A stretch of DNA of 64,000 nucleotides from Flavonifractor sp. An112. GTDB lineage: Bacteria; Bacillota; Clostridia; Oscillospirales; Oscillospiraceae. The translations under genes were made by a program, and so were the position numbers. Below, piece after piece: positions 51,705 through 60,800 of this stretch. Under the pieces are notes generated by a model that was not told the DNA's origin, searched no databases, and worked only from the letters and a program-made list of their open reading frames with translations. Positions within the stretch are counted from its first letter, which is position 1; each line of letters begins with the position of its first letter. The stretch lies in NCBI RefSeq assembly GCF_002161085.1, contig NZ_NFLU01000007.1:1-64000 (forward strand), read 5' to 3'.

Positions 51705-53180
51705 ATGATGAATGAATATAAACGGGCCAATGATACCCTCCATCCCACCCATTCCGCTGTGGAGCGGGCGGTGAGGGGGGAGGATTCCAAGAGAAAAGGA
51801 AGGCCGCTGAAAGCACTGGTGCCGGCGGGAGTGGCGGCTGTGGCAGCCGTAGCTCTGCTTATCACCGGTATCCCCGGCACGGACGGCGAGACCGGCGGCG
51901 GGCCATTGACAGGCAGCGCCTATGCCATTGCCTTGCCGGAGTACCCTGATCTGCCCAAGCACCCAGCTGAACCCCTGGGGGGCAGCGACGCGGAGTGGGA
52001 GCAATTCAATGCAGACCTGGATGTCTATCTGGACGCCTGGGAGGCCTACCAGGACGAGACCGTCAGCCTGCGTGACACCCCTGAGCTGACTGCCGCCCTG
52101 GCGGACTATACCGGCACCAGCGCCGCCCTGGCTCTGGCAGGGGAGGGCAACCGGGTCTATTCTCCCGTATCCCTGTGGTTTGCTCTGGCCATGCTGAGCG
52201 AGACTACGGACGGAGAAACTCAGCAGCAGATACTGGATGCTTTAGGGGCTTCCGATGTGAATCAGCTGCGGGAGTGGGCCGACATCCTGTGGCACACCCT
52301 CTACCTGGATGACGGCACCGCCGCCACTCTGCTGGGCATCTCCATCTGGCTCAGCGAGAAGTTAGACTTCCACCAGGACACCCTGGAGCGGCTGGCGGAG
52401 TACTATTATGCCGGCTCCTTCCGGGTCCCCATGGGTACCGGCGAGGCGGACAGAGCCATCACGGAGTGGGTATCGGAGCAGACAAAAGGCCTTATCGGCT
52501 CCGACGGCAAGGTGCTGACCACCAGGGCCGAGACTCTGGCGGTGCTGGCCTCCACCCTGTACTTCCAGGCCCGGTGGAGTGACGAGTTTGATCCCAGCCT
52601 CACGGCGGAGGATGTGTTCACCGCTGCGGATGGCAGCGAGACGACGGTGGACTTCATGCACATGACCCAGACTACCGGCTTTCTCCGCCAGAACGGCTAT
52701 CAGGCAGCCAGCCTGGGCACCACCGGCGGCACGATGACCTTTGTCCTCCCCGACGAGGGGGTCACCCCCGCCGAATTGCTGGCCAACCCGGATTTTCTGA
52801 CGGAACTCACCGATTCTGACAGCAAGATCTACGGCGAGGTCCAATGGTCGGTTCCCAAGTTCGACGTCAGTTCCGATCTGGATTTGATTCCTGCCCTGAC
52901 AGGTATGGGGATCACCGACGTGCTGTACAGGGGGACCGCCGACTTCACCCCCCTCGTCGACCTCACTCCGGTGTGGCTGGAAGAGGCCAGACAGATCGCC
53001 CGGGTGAAGGTGGACGAGGAGGGGGTGGAGGCCGCCGCCGTCACCCTGCTGGCTGCCGACGCCGAGGAGGCCATCGTGGAGGACCCCGCCATCTGCGTCA
53101 TGGATCTGGACCGGCCCTTCCTGTTCGTGATCCGGGACGGGGATGCCGTCCTTTTTGTGGGCGTGGTGGAGCAGGTATAA
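51705..53180 (+). CDS. Membrane-anchored serpin with anti-sigma-like N terminus
   Basis: A 491-residue protein. Residues 1-36 are cytoplasmic, with a short charged helix (MNEYKRANDTLHPTHSAVER) that resembles short anti-sigma N termini of this group; a membrane helix at about 37-56 follows; then a linker; and a full serpin domain from about 120 to the end. Serpin marks include STLYFQARWSDEFDPS, VDFMHMT, the hinge EEGVEAAAVT (438-447) and DRPFLFVIRDGDAVLFVGVV. By counting from P17 at E438, P1 falls at E454. It overlaps the promoter region of no other gene and is three bases after the ECF sigma gene. Confidence 0.88.
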   Translation: MMNEYKRANDTLHPTHSAVERAVRGEDSKRKGRPLKALVPAGVAAVAAVALLITGIPGTDGETGGGPLTGSAYAIALPEYPDLPKHPAEPLGGSDAEWEQFNADLDVYLDAWEAYQDETVSLRDTPELTAALADYTGTSAALALAGEGNRVYSPVSLWFALAMLSETTDGETQQQILDALGASDVNQLREWADILWHTLYLDDGTAATLLGISIWLSEKLDFHQDTLERLAEYYYAGSFRVPMGTGEADRAITEWVSEQTKGLIGSDGKVLTTRAETLAVLASTLYFQARWSDEFDPSLTAEDVFTAADGSETTVDFMHMTQTTGFLRQNGYQAASLGTTGGTMTFVLPDEGVTPAELLANPDFLTELTDSDSKIYGEVQWSVPKFDVSSDLDLIPALTGMGITDVLYRGTADFTPLVDLTPVWLEEARQIARVKVDEEGVEAAAVTLLAADAEEAIVEDPAICVMDLDRPFLFVIRDGDAVLFVGVVEQV

Positions 53181-53181
53181 G

Positions 53182-53216
53182 CACAGCCCCCGCGGCAAGA
53201 TGCCGCGGGGGCTGTG
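53182..53216. terminator. Strong GC-rich hairpin between serpin and cls genes
   Basis: CACAGCCCCCGCGGCA pairs with TGCCGCGGGGGCTGTG around AGA, a 16-base-pair stem. T-runs are weak on both sides, so termination may be partial. Confidence 0.6.
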
Positions 53217-53221
53217 TTCGT

Positions 53222-54766
53222 TTATACCAGGGGAGCCAGTACACGCAGGATGGATCGGAACAGCCGCCGGGGCCAGGAGCGCTCCAGGCACTGCTCCAGG
53301 GTGACTTTTTGGCTGGCCAGCTGGGTGGCCAGAAAGTCGGCCTTGATGTCCAGCACTGTGGGGTCTTGGTAGAGGAGCACCGCGTCCTCAAAGTGGAGGA
53401 ACATACTGCGATAGTCCATGTTGATGGTGCCTACAACTCCGCACACGTCGTCGGACACCAGATTTTTGGCGTGGACAAAGCCGGGGGTGTACTCAAAGAT
53501 TTGTACTCCAGCCTCCAGCAGAGGCTGGTAATGGGATCGGGTCAATTCAAATACCAGCTTTTTGTCCGGGATATGAGGGGTGATGATGCGTACATCCACT
53601 CCGGATTTGGCGGCGTTGCACAGGGCGGTATTGACGCTGTCGCTGACGATGAGATAGGGAGTCATGATATAGACGTACCGCTTGGCCTTGGAGATCAGGT
53701 TCAGGTATACTGTCTCGCCCACCGGCTCATTGTCCAGGGGATTGTCGGCGTAGGGCTGTACAAAGCAATCTTTTCCCATAACAGCCTCGGGAGGCAGGGA
53801 GGTGGGCCGCAGGGCAGCATAGTCCACCCTGATCTCCCGGATATATTCCCACATGGTGAGGAACATCACCGTCATGCTCCAGGCTGCTTCTCCTTTTACC
53901 AGGATGGCGCTGTCCTTCCAGTGACCGAAGCGGGGTTTCTGGTTGATATACTCGTCGGCCAGATTGATCCCGCCGGTGAAAGCAGTGTGTCCGTCGATGA
54001 TGCACAGCTTCCGGTGGTCCCGGTTGTTCATGCGGATGGAAATGACCGGCTTGAACCGGTTGAAGAAGCAGCAGGGGATACCGGTCTCCTGCTCAAATTT
54101 TTCGGCGTAATTGGCGGGCAGGGTGCCAAGGGAGCCCACGTCGTCATAGATCACCCGTACGTCCACGCCGGCAGCGTGCTTTTCCTTCAAAACTTCCACG
54201 ATGGAGTCCCAGAACACACCGGGGGCCAGGATGAAATACTCCAAAAAGATATAATGTTTGGCCTTTTTCAATTCCTCCAGCATGGCGGGGAAGGCGTCGT
54301 CTCCCAGCGGGAAGTACCGTGTCCAGGTATTGGTATACACCGGGCAGCGGGCATATTGCTCCAGATAGCGGGCCTGATTTACCGCGTCACGGCCCAGCAC
54401 CGCCAGCTTCTGAGCCTTGTAGTCCCCCTCCAGCTGCTCCAGCATGGTACGGTCCATACCCTGCATCTTCCGGCGCATCCGGGCAGACAGCTTGTTGCCG
54501 CCGCACAGCAGATAGACCAGCCAGCCAAACATGGGGAAGAGCAGGATGGGGATGATCCAGGCGATCTTATACCCCGGGTCGGTCTGCCTGCGGACAATGA
54601 CCAGTACAGCCAGCAGGGAGAGTACCACACAGGCCCAGTATACGTAGACATAGTAACTCCAGGCCCATATCATGGGCACCAGAAGTACCGTGGCCTGCAA
54701 AATGATGAGCACAGCCACGATCACCGAGCGCTGAAAGAGAAAGGAAGATAGCTTTTTGATGTTCAC
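53222..54766 (-). CDS. cls: Cardiolipin synthase (second paralog)
   Basis: A 514-residue cardiolipin synthase. N-terminal helices at about 12-34, 40-60 and 66-86 are followed by two HKD motifs, HRKLCIIDGHTAFTGGINLA near 245 and FVHAKNLVSDDVCGVVGTIN near 435. It begins at a GTG with AAGGAG seven bases upstream, 25 bases after dnaE. Two paralogs in one window suggest that their expression differs, perhaps by phase or stress. Confidence 0.92.
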   Translation of the reverse strand: MNIKKLSSFLFQRSVIVAVLIILQATVLLVPMIWAWSYYVYVYWACVVLSLLAVLVIVRRQTDPGYKIAWIIPILLFPMFGWLVYLLCGGNKLSARMRRKMQGMDRTMLEQLEGDYKAQKLAVLGRDAVNQARYLEQYARCPVYTNTWTRYFPLGDDAFPAMLEELKKAKHYIFLEYFILAPGVFWDSIVEVLKEKHAAGVDVRVIYDDVGSLGTLPANYAEKFEQETGIPCCFFNRFKPVISIRMNNRDHRKLCIIDGHTAFTGGINLADEYINQKPRFGHWKDSAILVKGEAAWSMTVMFLTMWEYIREIRVDYAALRPTSLPPEAVMGKDCFVQPYADNPLDNEPVGETVYLNLISKAKRYVYIMTPYLIVSDSVNTALCNAAKSGVDVRIITPHIPDKKLVFELTRSHYQPLLEAGVQIFEYTPGFVHAKNLVSDDVCGVVGTINMDYRSMFLHFEDAVLLYQDPTVLDIKADFLATQLASQKVTLEQCLERSWPRRLFRSILRVLAPLV

Positions 54767-54791
54767 GGGGTTACTCCTTGCCGCATGATGG

Positions 54792-57700
54792 TTACTTCAC
54801 GACCACATTTTCTCCGCCCAGCAGCTCCTTCAGTTCTTCGACGAGGGCTGGATGGATCACACAGGGGGTGGACAGCAGCTTGCCGGTATCGGCGCAGCGG
54901 ATCACCAGCTGCTCTGTGCCGGGGAACATGGTGAGCACCAGTTTGATCCGGCGCCAGCGTGAGTCCTCCAGGCTGGGGATACGGATGTATAGCTTTTTGA
55001 TCTTCAAAGTGGGCTGGTCCGGCTCCTCGTAGCCGTCCCGCAGGTGATCTAAAGGCTGTACTCGGTCACACATGAGCTGGGGGGCCTTTTCGTCTCGGAC
55101 GGAGATGCGGCCCTCTGCCAGCAGCGGCACATTTTCCTTCAGATAGGGGCCGCACTCGCCCAGAGCCCGGGCAAACACCAGCATTTCCATGGAGCCGGTG
55201 TCGTCCTCCAGGGTGACATAGGCCATCAGAGTGTTGTTGCGGGTGGTGCGGGTACGGGAGGCGGACACCACACCGGCAATGGTCACCCGTTGCTCGTCCC
55301 GGAAGGTGGTGGGACCGCCTTCCTGGGCGAAGTCGGAGAGAATAGCACCGATGGAGGCCACCTTCCGCTTTTTCACCAGGTCCCGGTACTCATCCATGGG
55401 GTGGCCGGACAGGTACAGGCCGGTGGTCTCCTTCTCCATGGTCATCAGTTCCCGGCGGGAGAACTCAGGGATGTTTTTCAGATTGAGCTGGGGGGCGGAC
55501 TGGGGCTCGTCCCCGCCGCCGCCGAAGAGGTCGAACTGTCCCTCCAGATTTTTGCGTTTGTTCTGAGCGATGGAGTCCACCAGGGACTCATAGGCGTCCA
55601 GCAGCTGGGAGCGGAAGATTCCCATACTGTCAAAAGCGCCGCACTTGATGAGACTTTCCAGCACCCGCTTATTCAGGTCGGAATCAAACATCCGTTGGCA
55701 GAAGTCGGGGAAGGAGGTGAACGCCCCCTCCTTTCGTTCTGTCAGTACGTCGTTGATAAAGCCGCGGCCTACGCCCTTGACGGCCACCAGACCGAAGCGG
55801 ATATGGTCGCCGGATACGGTGAAGTCGGCCCCGGACTCGTTGATGTCCGGGGGGAGGAGAGGAATGCCGCAGTCCTTGCATTCGGCGATGTACTCCGCCA
55901 CCTTTTCGCTGGAGTCCAGCACCGAGGTGAGGAGGGCGGCCATGTATTCCTTGGTGTAGTGGCACTTGAACCAGGCGGTGTGGTAGGCCACAATGGCGTA
56001 GCTCACCGCGTGGGCCTTGTTGAAGGCGTACTGGGCAAAGGCCTCGATCTCGTCATAAATGTCCTCGGCGGTCTGCTGGGGGATGCCGTTTGCCATACAA
56101 CCGGCAATATTCCGCTCGGGGTCGCCGTGGACAAAGGTGTGCCGCTCCTTCTCGATCTGGGCCTTCTTCTTTTTGGAGATGGCCCGGCGCACCATGTCAG
56201 CCTGGCCCATGGTGTACCCCGCCAGACGGCGGAAGATCTCAATGACCTGCTCCTGATACACGATGCAGCCGTAGGTCACCGACAGGATGGGCTCCAGGGC
56301 GGGGTGCTTGTACTTCACCTTGTCCGGGTTGTGCTTGCAGGCGATGAACCGGGGGATGGAGTCCATAGGGCCGGGACGGTAGAGGGCGATGATAGCGGTG
56401 ATGTCCTCGATGTTGTGGGGCTTCAGCCCCACGCACACCCCGGTCATGCCCGCCGACTCCATCTGGAACACGCCGGAGGTCTTGCCGTCGGACAGCATCT
56501 GGAATACCTCGGGATCGTTGTCCGGGATGTCGGCCAGAGAGAAGCCGGGGCGCTTCTGGGCCACCAATTTCACCGTGTCGTCCAGAATAGTCAGGTTCCG
56601 CAGGCCCAGAAAGTCCATTTTCAGGAGGCCAAGCTCCTCCAGAGTGGTCATGACGTACTGGGTGACCACCGACTCGTCGTTTTTGGCCAGGGGCACATAG
56701 TCCATCACCGGGCGGCGGGTGATAACCACGCCAGCGGCGTGGGTGGAGGCGTGGCGGGGCATTCCCTCAATGGCCTTGGCGGTGTCAATGAGCTCCTTTA
56801 CCCGCCTATCTCCCTCGTAGAGGTCCTTCAGGGGCTTGGACAGCTGGAGGGCCTGGTCCAGGGTGATGTGGAGGGCGCCGGGGCCGCTGGGTACCTGTTT
56901 GGCCACCGCATCCACGTCAGCGTAGGGAATGTTCAGGGCCCGGCCCACGTCCCGGATGGCCCCTCGGGCGGCCATGGTACCGAAGGTGACGATCTGAGCC
57001 ACGTGGTCCTCGCCGTACTTGCGCTGGACGTACTCAATGACTTCCTGCCGCCGGCGGATGCAGAAGTCGATATCGATATCGGGCATGGTGACACGCTCGG
57101 GGTTAAGGAATCGCTCAAAGTAGAGGGAGTACTTCATGGGGTCCACATCGGTGATGTTCATGCAGTAGGCCACCATGGAGCCTGCCGCCGAACCGCGGCC
57201 GGGGCCCACCGGGATGCCCTGGCTTTTAGCATACCCAATAAAATCCGAAACGATAAGGAAGTAGTCCACAAATCCCATTTGCCGGATGACGCCCATCTCG
57301 TAGGCCAGACGGTCCTGGTACCCCTCGGGATTGTCAGGGTAGCGGCGGGCGTACCCCTCCCGGCACAGCTTCTCAAAATAGGCGTCCCCGTCGGTATAGC
57401 CCTGGGGCAGCTTGAATTCCGGCAGGTGATAGGTGCCGAACTGGAAGTCCATGTTGCACAGCTCGGCAATTTTCACCGTGTTTTCCACCGCCTCCGGGTA
57501 ATCGGGGAAGAGGGCGGTCATTTCCTCGGTGGACTTGACGTACAGCTCGCTGGTCTCCATTTTCAGGCGGTTGGGGTCGTCCACCGTCTTGCCCATCTGG
57601 ATGCACATGAGGGTGTCCTGCATCTGGGCGTCCTCCCGGCGGAGGTAGTGGGCGTCATTGGTCACCACCAGGGGGATGCCGGTCTCCTGGTGGATGCGGA

Positions 57701-58268
57701 TGAGCCCCTGGTTGATGGCGGGGTCATTGGGCAGGTTGTGGTCCTGAAGTTCCAGGTAGTAGCCGTCCTCTCCAAAGAGCTCCCGCATCTCCAGGGCGAT
57801 TGCCTTGGCCCCCTCATAGTCCCCGGCCAGAATGCGCCGGGGCACCTCGCCGGACTGGCAGGCCGACAGGGCGATGAGTCCGCCGCAATGCTGGCGAAGC
57901 AGTTCCTTGTCGATGCGGGGACGGATGTAAAAGCCCTCAGTGAAGGCACAGGAGTCCAGATAGCACAGGTTGCGGTAGCCCTCCTCGTTGCGGCAGAGGA
58001 GGATCAGATGGTACATGGAAGCATCCAGCTCGTGGACCCGGTCAGTGCGGCCACGAGGAGCCACATAGACCTCACAGCCGATGATGGGCTTGATTCCCTC
58101 CGCCTTGCAGGCCTTGTAGAAGTCCACCACGCCGTACATGACCCCGTGGTCGGTGATGGCCACGGCGGGCTGACCCAGCTCCTTCACCCGCTTGACCAGC
58201 AGGGGAATGCGGCAGGCGCCGTCCAGCAGGGAAAACTCGGTATGGACGTGCAGGTGGACAAAGGACAT
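54792..58268 (-). CDS. dnaE: DNA polymerase III subunit alpha DnaE
   Basis: A 1158-residue replicative polymerase alpha subunit of the DnaE type. The PHP domain begins HLHVHTEFSLLDGACRI. The polymerase core has GPGRGSAAGSMVAY and the catalytic aspartates in MPDIDIDFC, then HASTHAAGVVI. The tandem HhH region and the OB-fold (about 990-1075, with VASASRTRTTRN) follow, with a variable C terminus. In clostridia DnaE works beside PolC. It is preceded by a small membrane-protein gene (30 bases) and followed by cls. Confidence 0.97.
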   Translation of the reverse strand: MSFVHLHVHTEFSLLDGACRIPLLVKRVKELGQPAVAITDHGVMYGVVDFYKACKAEGIKPIIGCEVYVAPRGRTDRVHELDASMYHLILLCRNEEGYRNLCYLDSCAFTEGFYIRPRIDKELLRQHCGGLIALSACQSGEVPRRILAGDYEGAKAIALEMRELFGEDGYYLELQDHNLPNDPAINQGLIRIHQETGIPLVVTNDAHYLRREDAQMQDTLMCIQMGKTVDDPNRLKMETSELYVKSTEEMTALFPDYPEAVENTVKIAELCNMDFQFGTYHLPEFKLPQGYTDGDAYFEKLCREGYARRYPDNPEGYQDRLAYEMGVIRQMGFVDYFLIVSDFIGYAKSQGIPVGPGRGSAAGSMVAYCMNITDVDPMKYSLYFERFLNPERVTMPDIDIDFCIRRRQEVIEYVQRKYGEDHVAQIVTFGTMAARGAIRDVGRALNIPYADVDAVAKQVPSGPGALHITLDQALQLSKPLKDLYEGDRRVKELIDTAKAIEGMPRHASTHAAGVVITRRPVMDYVPLAKNDESVVTQYVMTTLEELGLLKMDFLGLRNLTILDDTVKLVAQKRPGFSLADIPDNDPEVFQMLSDGKTSGVFQMESAGMTGVCVGLKPHNIEDITAIIALYRPGPMDSIPRFIACKHNPDKVKYKHPALEPILSVTYGCIVYQEQVIEIFRRLAGYTMGQADMVRRAISKKKKAQIEKERHTFVHGDPERNIAGCMANGIPQQTAEDIYDEIEAFAQYAFNKAHAVSYAIVAYHTAWFKCHYTKEYMAALLTSVLDSSEKVAEYIAECKDCGIPLLPPDINESGADFTVSGDHIRFGLVAVKGVGRGFINDVLTERKEGAFTSFPDFCQRMFDSDLNKRVLESLIKCGAFDSMGIFRSQLLDAYESLVDSIAQNKRKNLEGQFDLFGGGGDEPQSAPQLNLKNIPEFSRRELMTMEKETTGLYLSGHPMDEYRDLVKKRKVASIGAILSDFAQEGGPTTFRDEQRVTIAGVVSASRTRTTRNNTLMAYVTLEDDTGSMEMLVFARALGECGPYLKENVPLLAEGRISVRDEKAPQLMCDRVQPLDHLRDGYEEPDQPTLKIKKLYIRIPSLEDSRWRRIKLVLTMFPGTEQLVIRCADTGKLLSTPCVIHPALVEELKELLGGENVVVK

Positions 58269-58298
58269 AGGGATACCTCCTTGAGATGGTAGCGGCGT

Positions 58299-58829
58299 TC
58301 AGCGGGGGATTGTCGTATGCTGACAGAGCGTTTGGGTCAGATAGTCCCGCAGGATCTTGCGGTTGGCCTGCTCCTTCATGTTGACATTGGAGCTGAGCAG
58401 AATCAGGAAGCTGACAAAATAGCAGCCCAGCATAGGGATCATAGTTCCCCAGAAATCTCCGTATAGGGGGAGAAAGAATAATTCAAATAATGAGAAGTGC
58501 CGCTGGCCAGAGCCACCGCCACCGGGCAGGTATAACAGCAGCAAGAGGAGTATTAGGGATAAAGGAATGGCAAATAAGAAGCAATGAAACAGGGAGAGGC
58601 CGAAATAGCCACGCATAATGGCACTGCCATCCTTTCTGGACAGAATGCGGCCTTTCCATTCGCTGAAAGTCTCTTTGCCCTCAGCACCTTTTTTAGCGAG
58701 GGTTATCTCAGTCTTCCAGTTGTATATCTTCACATTCAGACGACTGCCGTCAGGCAATATAGTCCCGTTCAGGGACATCAGCAGGCGGTACAACTGCTCC
58801 TGGGACAGAGAAGTGACAAAGCGTGCCAT
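58299..58829 (-). CDS. Small membrane protein of unknown function
   Basis: A 176-residue protein that I do not recognise. Its N-terminal half, cytoplasmic by prediction, begins MARFVTSLSQEQLYRLLMSL and has several charged beta-like segments; two membrane helices follow at about 82-101 (FHCFLFAIPLSLILLLLLLY) and 128-146, joined by a glycine-rich loop. It ends in a basic tail. AAAGGAG lies nine bases before the ATG. It is in the whiA-dnaE run, 35 bases after whiA, and so is presumably co-expressed with replication genes. Confidence 0.7.
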   Translation of the reverse strand: MARFVTSLSQEQLYRLLMSLNGTILPDGSRLNVKIYNWKTEITLAKKGAEGKETFSEWKGRILSRKDGSAIMRGYFGLSLFHCFLFAIPLSLILLLLLLYLPGGGGSGQRHFSLFELFFLPLYGDFWGTMIPMLGCYFVSFLILLSSNVNMKEQANRKILRDYLTQTLCQHTTIPR

Positions 58830-58864
58830 AGCCTTCGCTCCTTTCTGTGCAGCGGAACCAATGA

Positions 58865-59758
58865 CTATCGGTTGGCCAGTTCTACCAGTTTGCGCAGACG
58901 GTGATTGAATGCAGATTTGCTAACCGGCGGATCGCACAGCTCGGCCAGCTGGGACAGGGTGAGTTCCGGGTGGGCCATCCGAAGGTCCACCGCCTCCTTC
59001 AGCTTGTCCGGCAGGTTTTCCAGCATACCCCGCTCCTCCAACCTGTAAATAGCCTCGATCTGGCCCTGGGCGGCATCCACCGCCTTGTCCAGGTTAGCGG
59101 CGTCACAGTTGACCCGGCGGTTGATGCTGCCCCGCAGGTCCTTCTCCGCCTTGGCGTTCATCAGATCCATGGCCGCCAAGGGGGCCCCCATGGCGGTAAG
59201 AAAGTCCTCAATGGCGTTGCTCTGCTTGAAGTAGGTGATGGCGTTGGCCTTGCGGCGGCTTTCCTTGGGGGAGAAGCCCATCTCCAGCAGCAGGGCGTGG
59301 AGCTCCCGGCTTACCGACAGATGGGAGGTGGCCAGTTCCAGATGATAGCGCTTGGCCGGGTCGGTCACCGAGCCACCCGCCAGAAAGGCGCCCCGCAGAA
59401 AGGCGGTACGGCAGTGATCTTCCTCCAGAACAGCGTAATTGATGTGGTGAACCAGCGCCTCCGCCGGATCATGTCCAAAAACGGACCAGAGGGCGGACAG
59501 CTTGTCCGGAGCGGTGATGGAAAAGATGCGCTTGCCCGCCCCCTCTGCGGGCAGGCGGTCAAAGCGCACCTGAAAAGCCTTTTGAAACAGTTGGGGCAGC
59601 CGGTCGGCAAACTCCGGCGACTCGGTGGTGATGCGGACCTCGGTGGGGGTGGACAGGGAGCAGTAGAGCAGTACCCCGTAGGCTTCCGCCTGGGCGCAGC
59701 ACTTCCGGTTGAGGGGGGCGCGGCACAGCTCCGCCTTGACCTGAGTGGAAAAGGACAT
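58865..59758 (-). CDS. whiA: DNA-binding protein WhiA
   Basis: A 297-residue WhiA. It has the homing-endonuclease-like N-terminal domain with AFLRGAFLAGGSVTDPAKRY and LELATSHLSVSRELHALL, and the C-terminal helix-turn-helix HPELTLSQLAELCDPPVSKS with AFNHRLRKL. In Firmicutes it influences chromosome segregation and cell division. It forms the conserved rapZ-yvcK-whiA cluster, 12 bases after yvcK. Confidence 0.95.
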   Translation of the reverse strand: MSFSTQVKAELCRAPLNRKCCAQAEAYGVLLYCSLSTPTEVRITTESPEFADRLPQLFQKAFQVRFDRLPAEGAGKRIFSITAPDKLSALWSVFGHDPAEALVHHINYAVLEEDHCRTAFLRGAFLAGGSVTDPAKRYHLELATSHLSVSRELHALLLEMGFSPKESRRKANAITYFKQSNAIEDFLTAMGAPLAAMDLMNAKAEKDLRGSINRRVNCDAANLDKAVDAAQGQIEAIYRLEERGMLENLPDKLKEAVDLRMAHPELTLSQLAELCDPPVSKSAFNHRLRKLVELANR

Positions 59759-59770
59759 GATACGCCCTCC

Positions 59771-60787
59771 TTACAGAATCCGGGTGGAGGCCCGCTCCTG
59801 GTAGAGATCCATCACCGCGGCGGACAGCCGGGCAAAGGAGTGGCGGGCGTAATCCAGGGTTTCAGAGGCCAAAGGACGGGTGACCAGCTCCACCCCCAAG
59901 GCTTCAATGGCCTCTTTGTCCACGACGATGGGAGTGGCGTCCTCCTCCTTATACCGCTCCAGCAGGCCGGGACGCACCGGGGCGGAATTGCACAAACAGA
60001 TATCAATAAGGCAGGGACCGGAGTGGCGCAGCAGGGCCTTCACATGGTCGGAGGCGGTCATGCCCTCGGTCTCGCCGTCCTGAGTCATAATATTGCAGAT
60101 ATAGATCTTCAGGGCCTTGGAGGCGCATACCGCCTCAGAAATGCCGTCCACCAGCAGATTGGGAATGACACTGGTATACAGGGAGCCGGGCCCCAGCAGG
60201 ATCAAATCGGCCTCCTGGATGGCACGGATGGCCTCGGGCAGGGCTTTGGGGTGCTCGGGCAGCAGGCGCACACCCTGGATGCGGCAGTCCTGGGCCTTTT
60301 TAAAGTCGCTGATCTTGGATTCGCCCTGGACTCTGGTGCCATTCTCAAAGGTGGCCTCCAATACCACGTCGGCATTGGTCACAGGCAGTACCCGGCCGGT
60401 GATGGCCAGAACCTGGCTCATTTTGGATACCGCCTCGTCAAAGGAGCCGGAAATGCCGTTGAGGGCGGCCAGGATCAGATTGCCGAAGGACTGGCCGGTC
60501 AGGTTGCCGGAGCCCTGGGGGAAGCGGTAGGTGAGCAGCTGCTGCATCAAAGGCTCGGCATTGGCCAGAGCCTCCATGCAGTGGCGTATGTCTCCCGGAG
60601 GGGGCATCCCCAGATCCTGCCGCAGCATACCGGAGCTGCCGCCATCGTCGGCAACGGTGACGATGGCGGTCAGATTCTTGGTGTGGTTTTTCAGACCGCG
60701 GAGCATGGTGGACAGACCGGTGCCGCCGCCGATGGCGACGACCTTGGGCCCCTGGGCCCAGCGGCGCTCATAAAAGGACTGATACAC
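59771..60787 (-). CDS. yvcK: Gluconeogenesis factor YvcK/CofD-like protein
   Basis: A 338-residue YvcK (UPF0052) with GPKVVAIGGGTGLSTMLRGL near the N terminus, IVTVADDGGSSGMLRQDLGM and LGPGSLYTSVIPNLLV. In Bacillus YvcK is needed for growth on gluconeogenic carbon sources, binds UDP-GlcNAc and influences cell-wall synthesis; a carbon-source role fits an organism growing on lactate. It lies between rapZ and whiA with gaps of 13 and 12 bases. Confidence 0.94.
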   Translation of the reverse strand: MYQSFYERRWAQGPKVVAIGGGTGLSTMLRGLKNHTKNLTAIVTVADDGGSSGMLRQDLGMPPPGDIRHCMEALANAEPLMQQLLTYRFPQGSGNLTGQSFGNLILAALNGISGSFDEAVSKMSQVLAITGRVLPVTNADVVLEATFENGTRVQGESKISDFKKAQDCRIQGVRLLPEHPKALPEAIRAIQEADLILLGPGSLYTSVIPNLLVDGISEAVCASKALKIYICNIMTQDGETEGMTASDHVKALLRHSGPCLIDICLCNSAPVRPGLLERYKEEDATPIVVDKEAIEALGVELVTRPLASETLDYARHSFARLSAAVMDLYQERASTRIL

Positions 60788-60800
60788 GGCGGCTCCTCCT

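Noticed and set aside
55290-58292. Open frame of 1000 codons opposite dnaE
   Set aside because: Shadow of dnaE. No ribosome site or promoter, and composition is typical of the reverse of GC-rich coding sequence.
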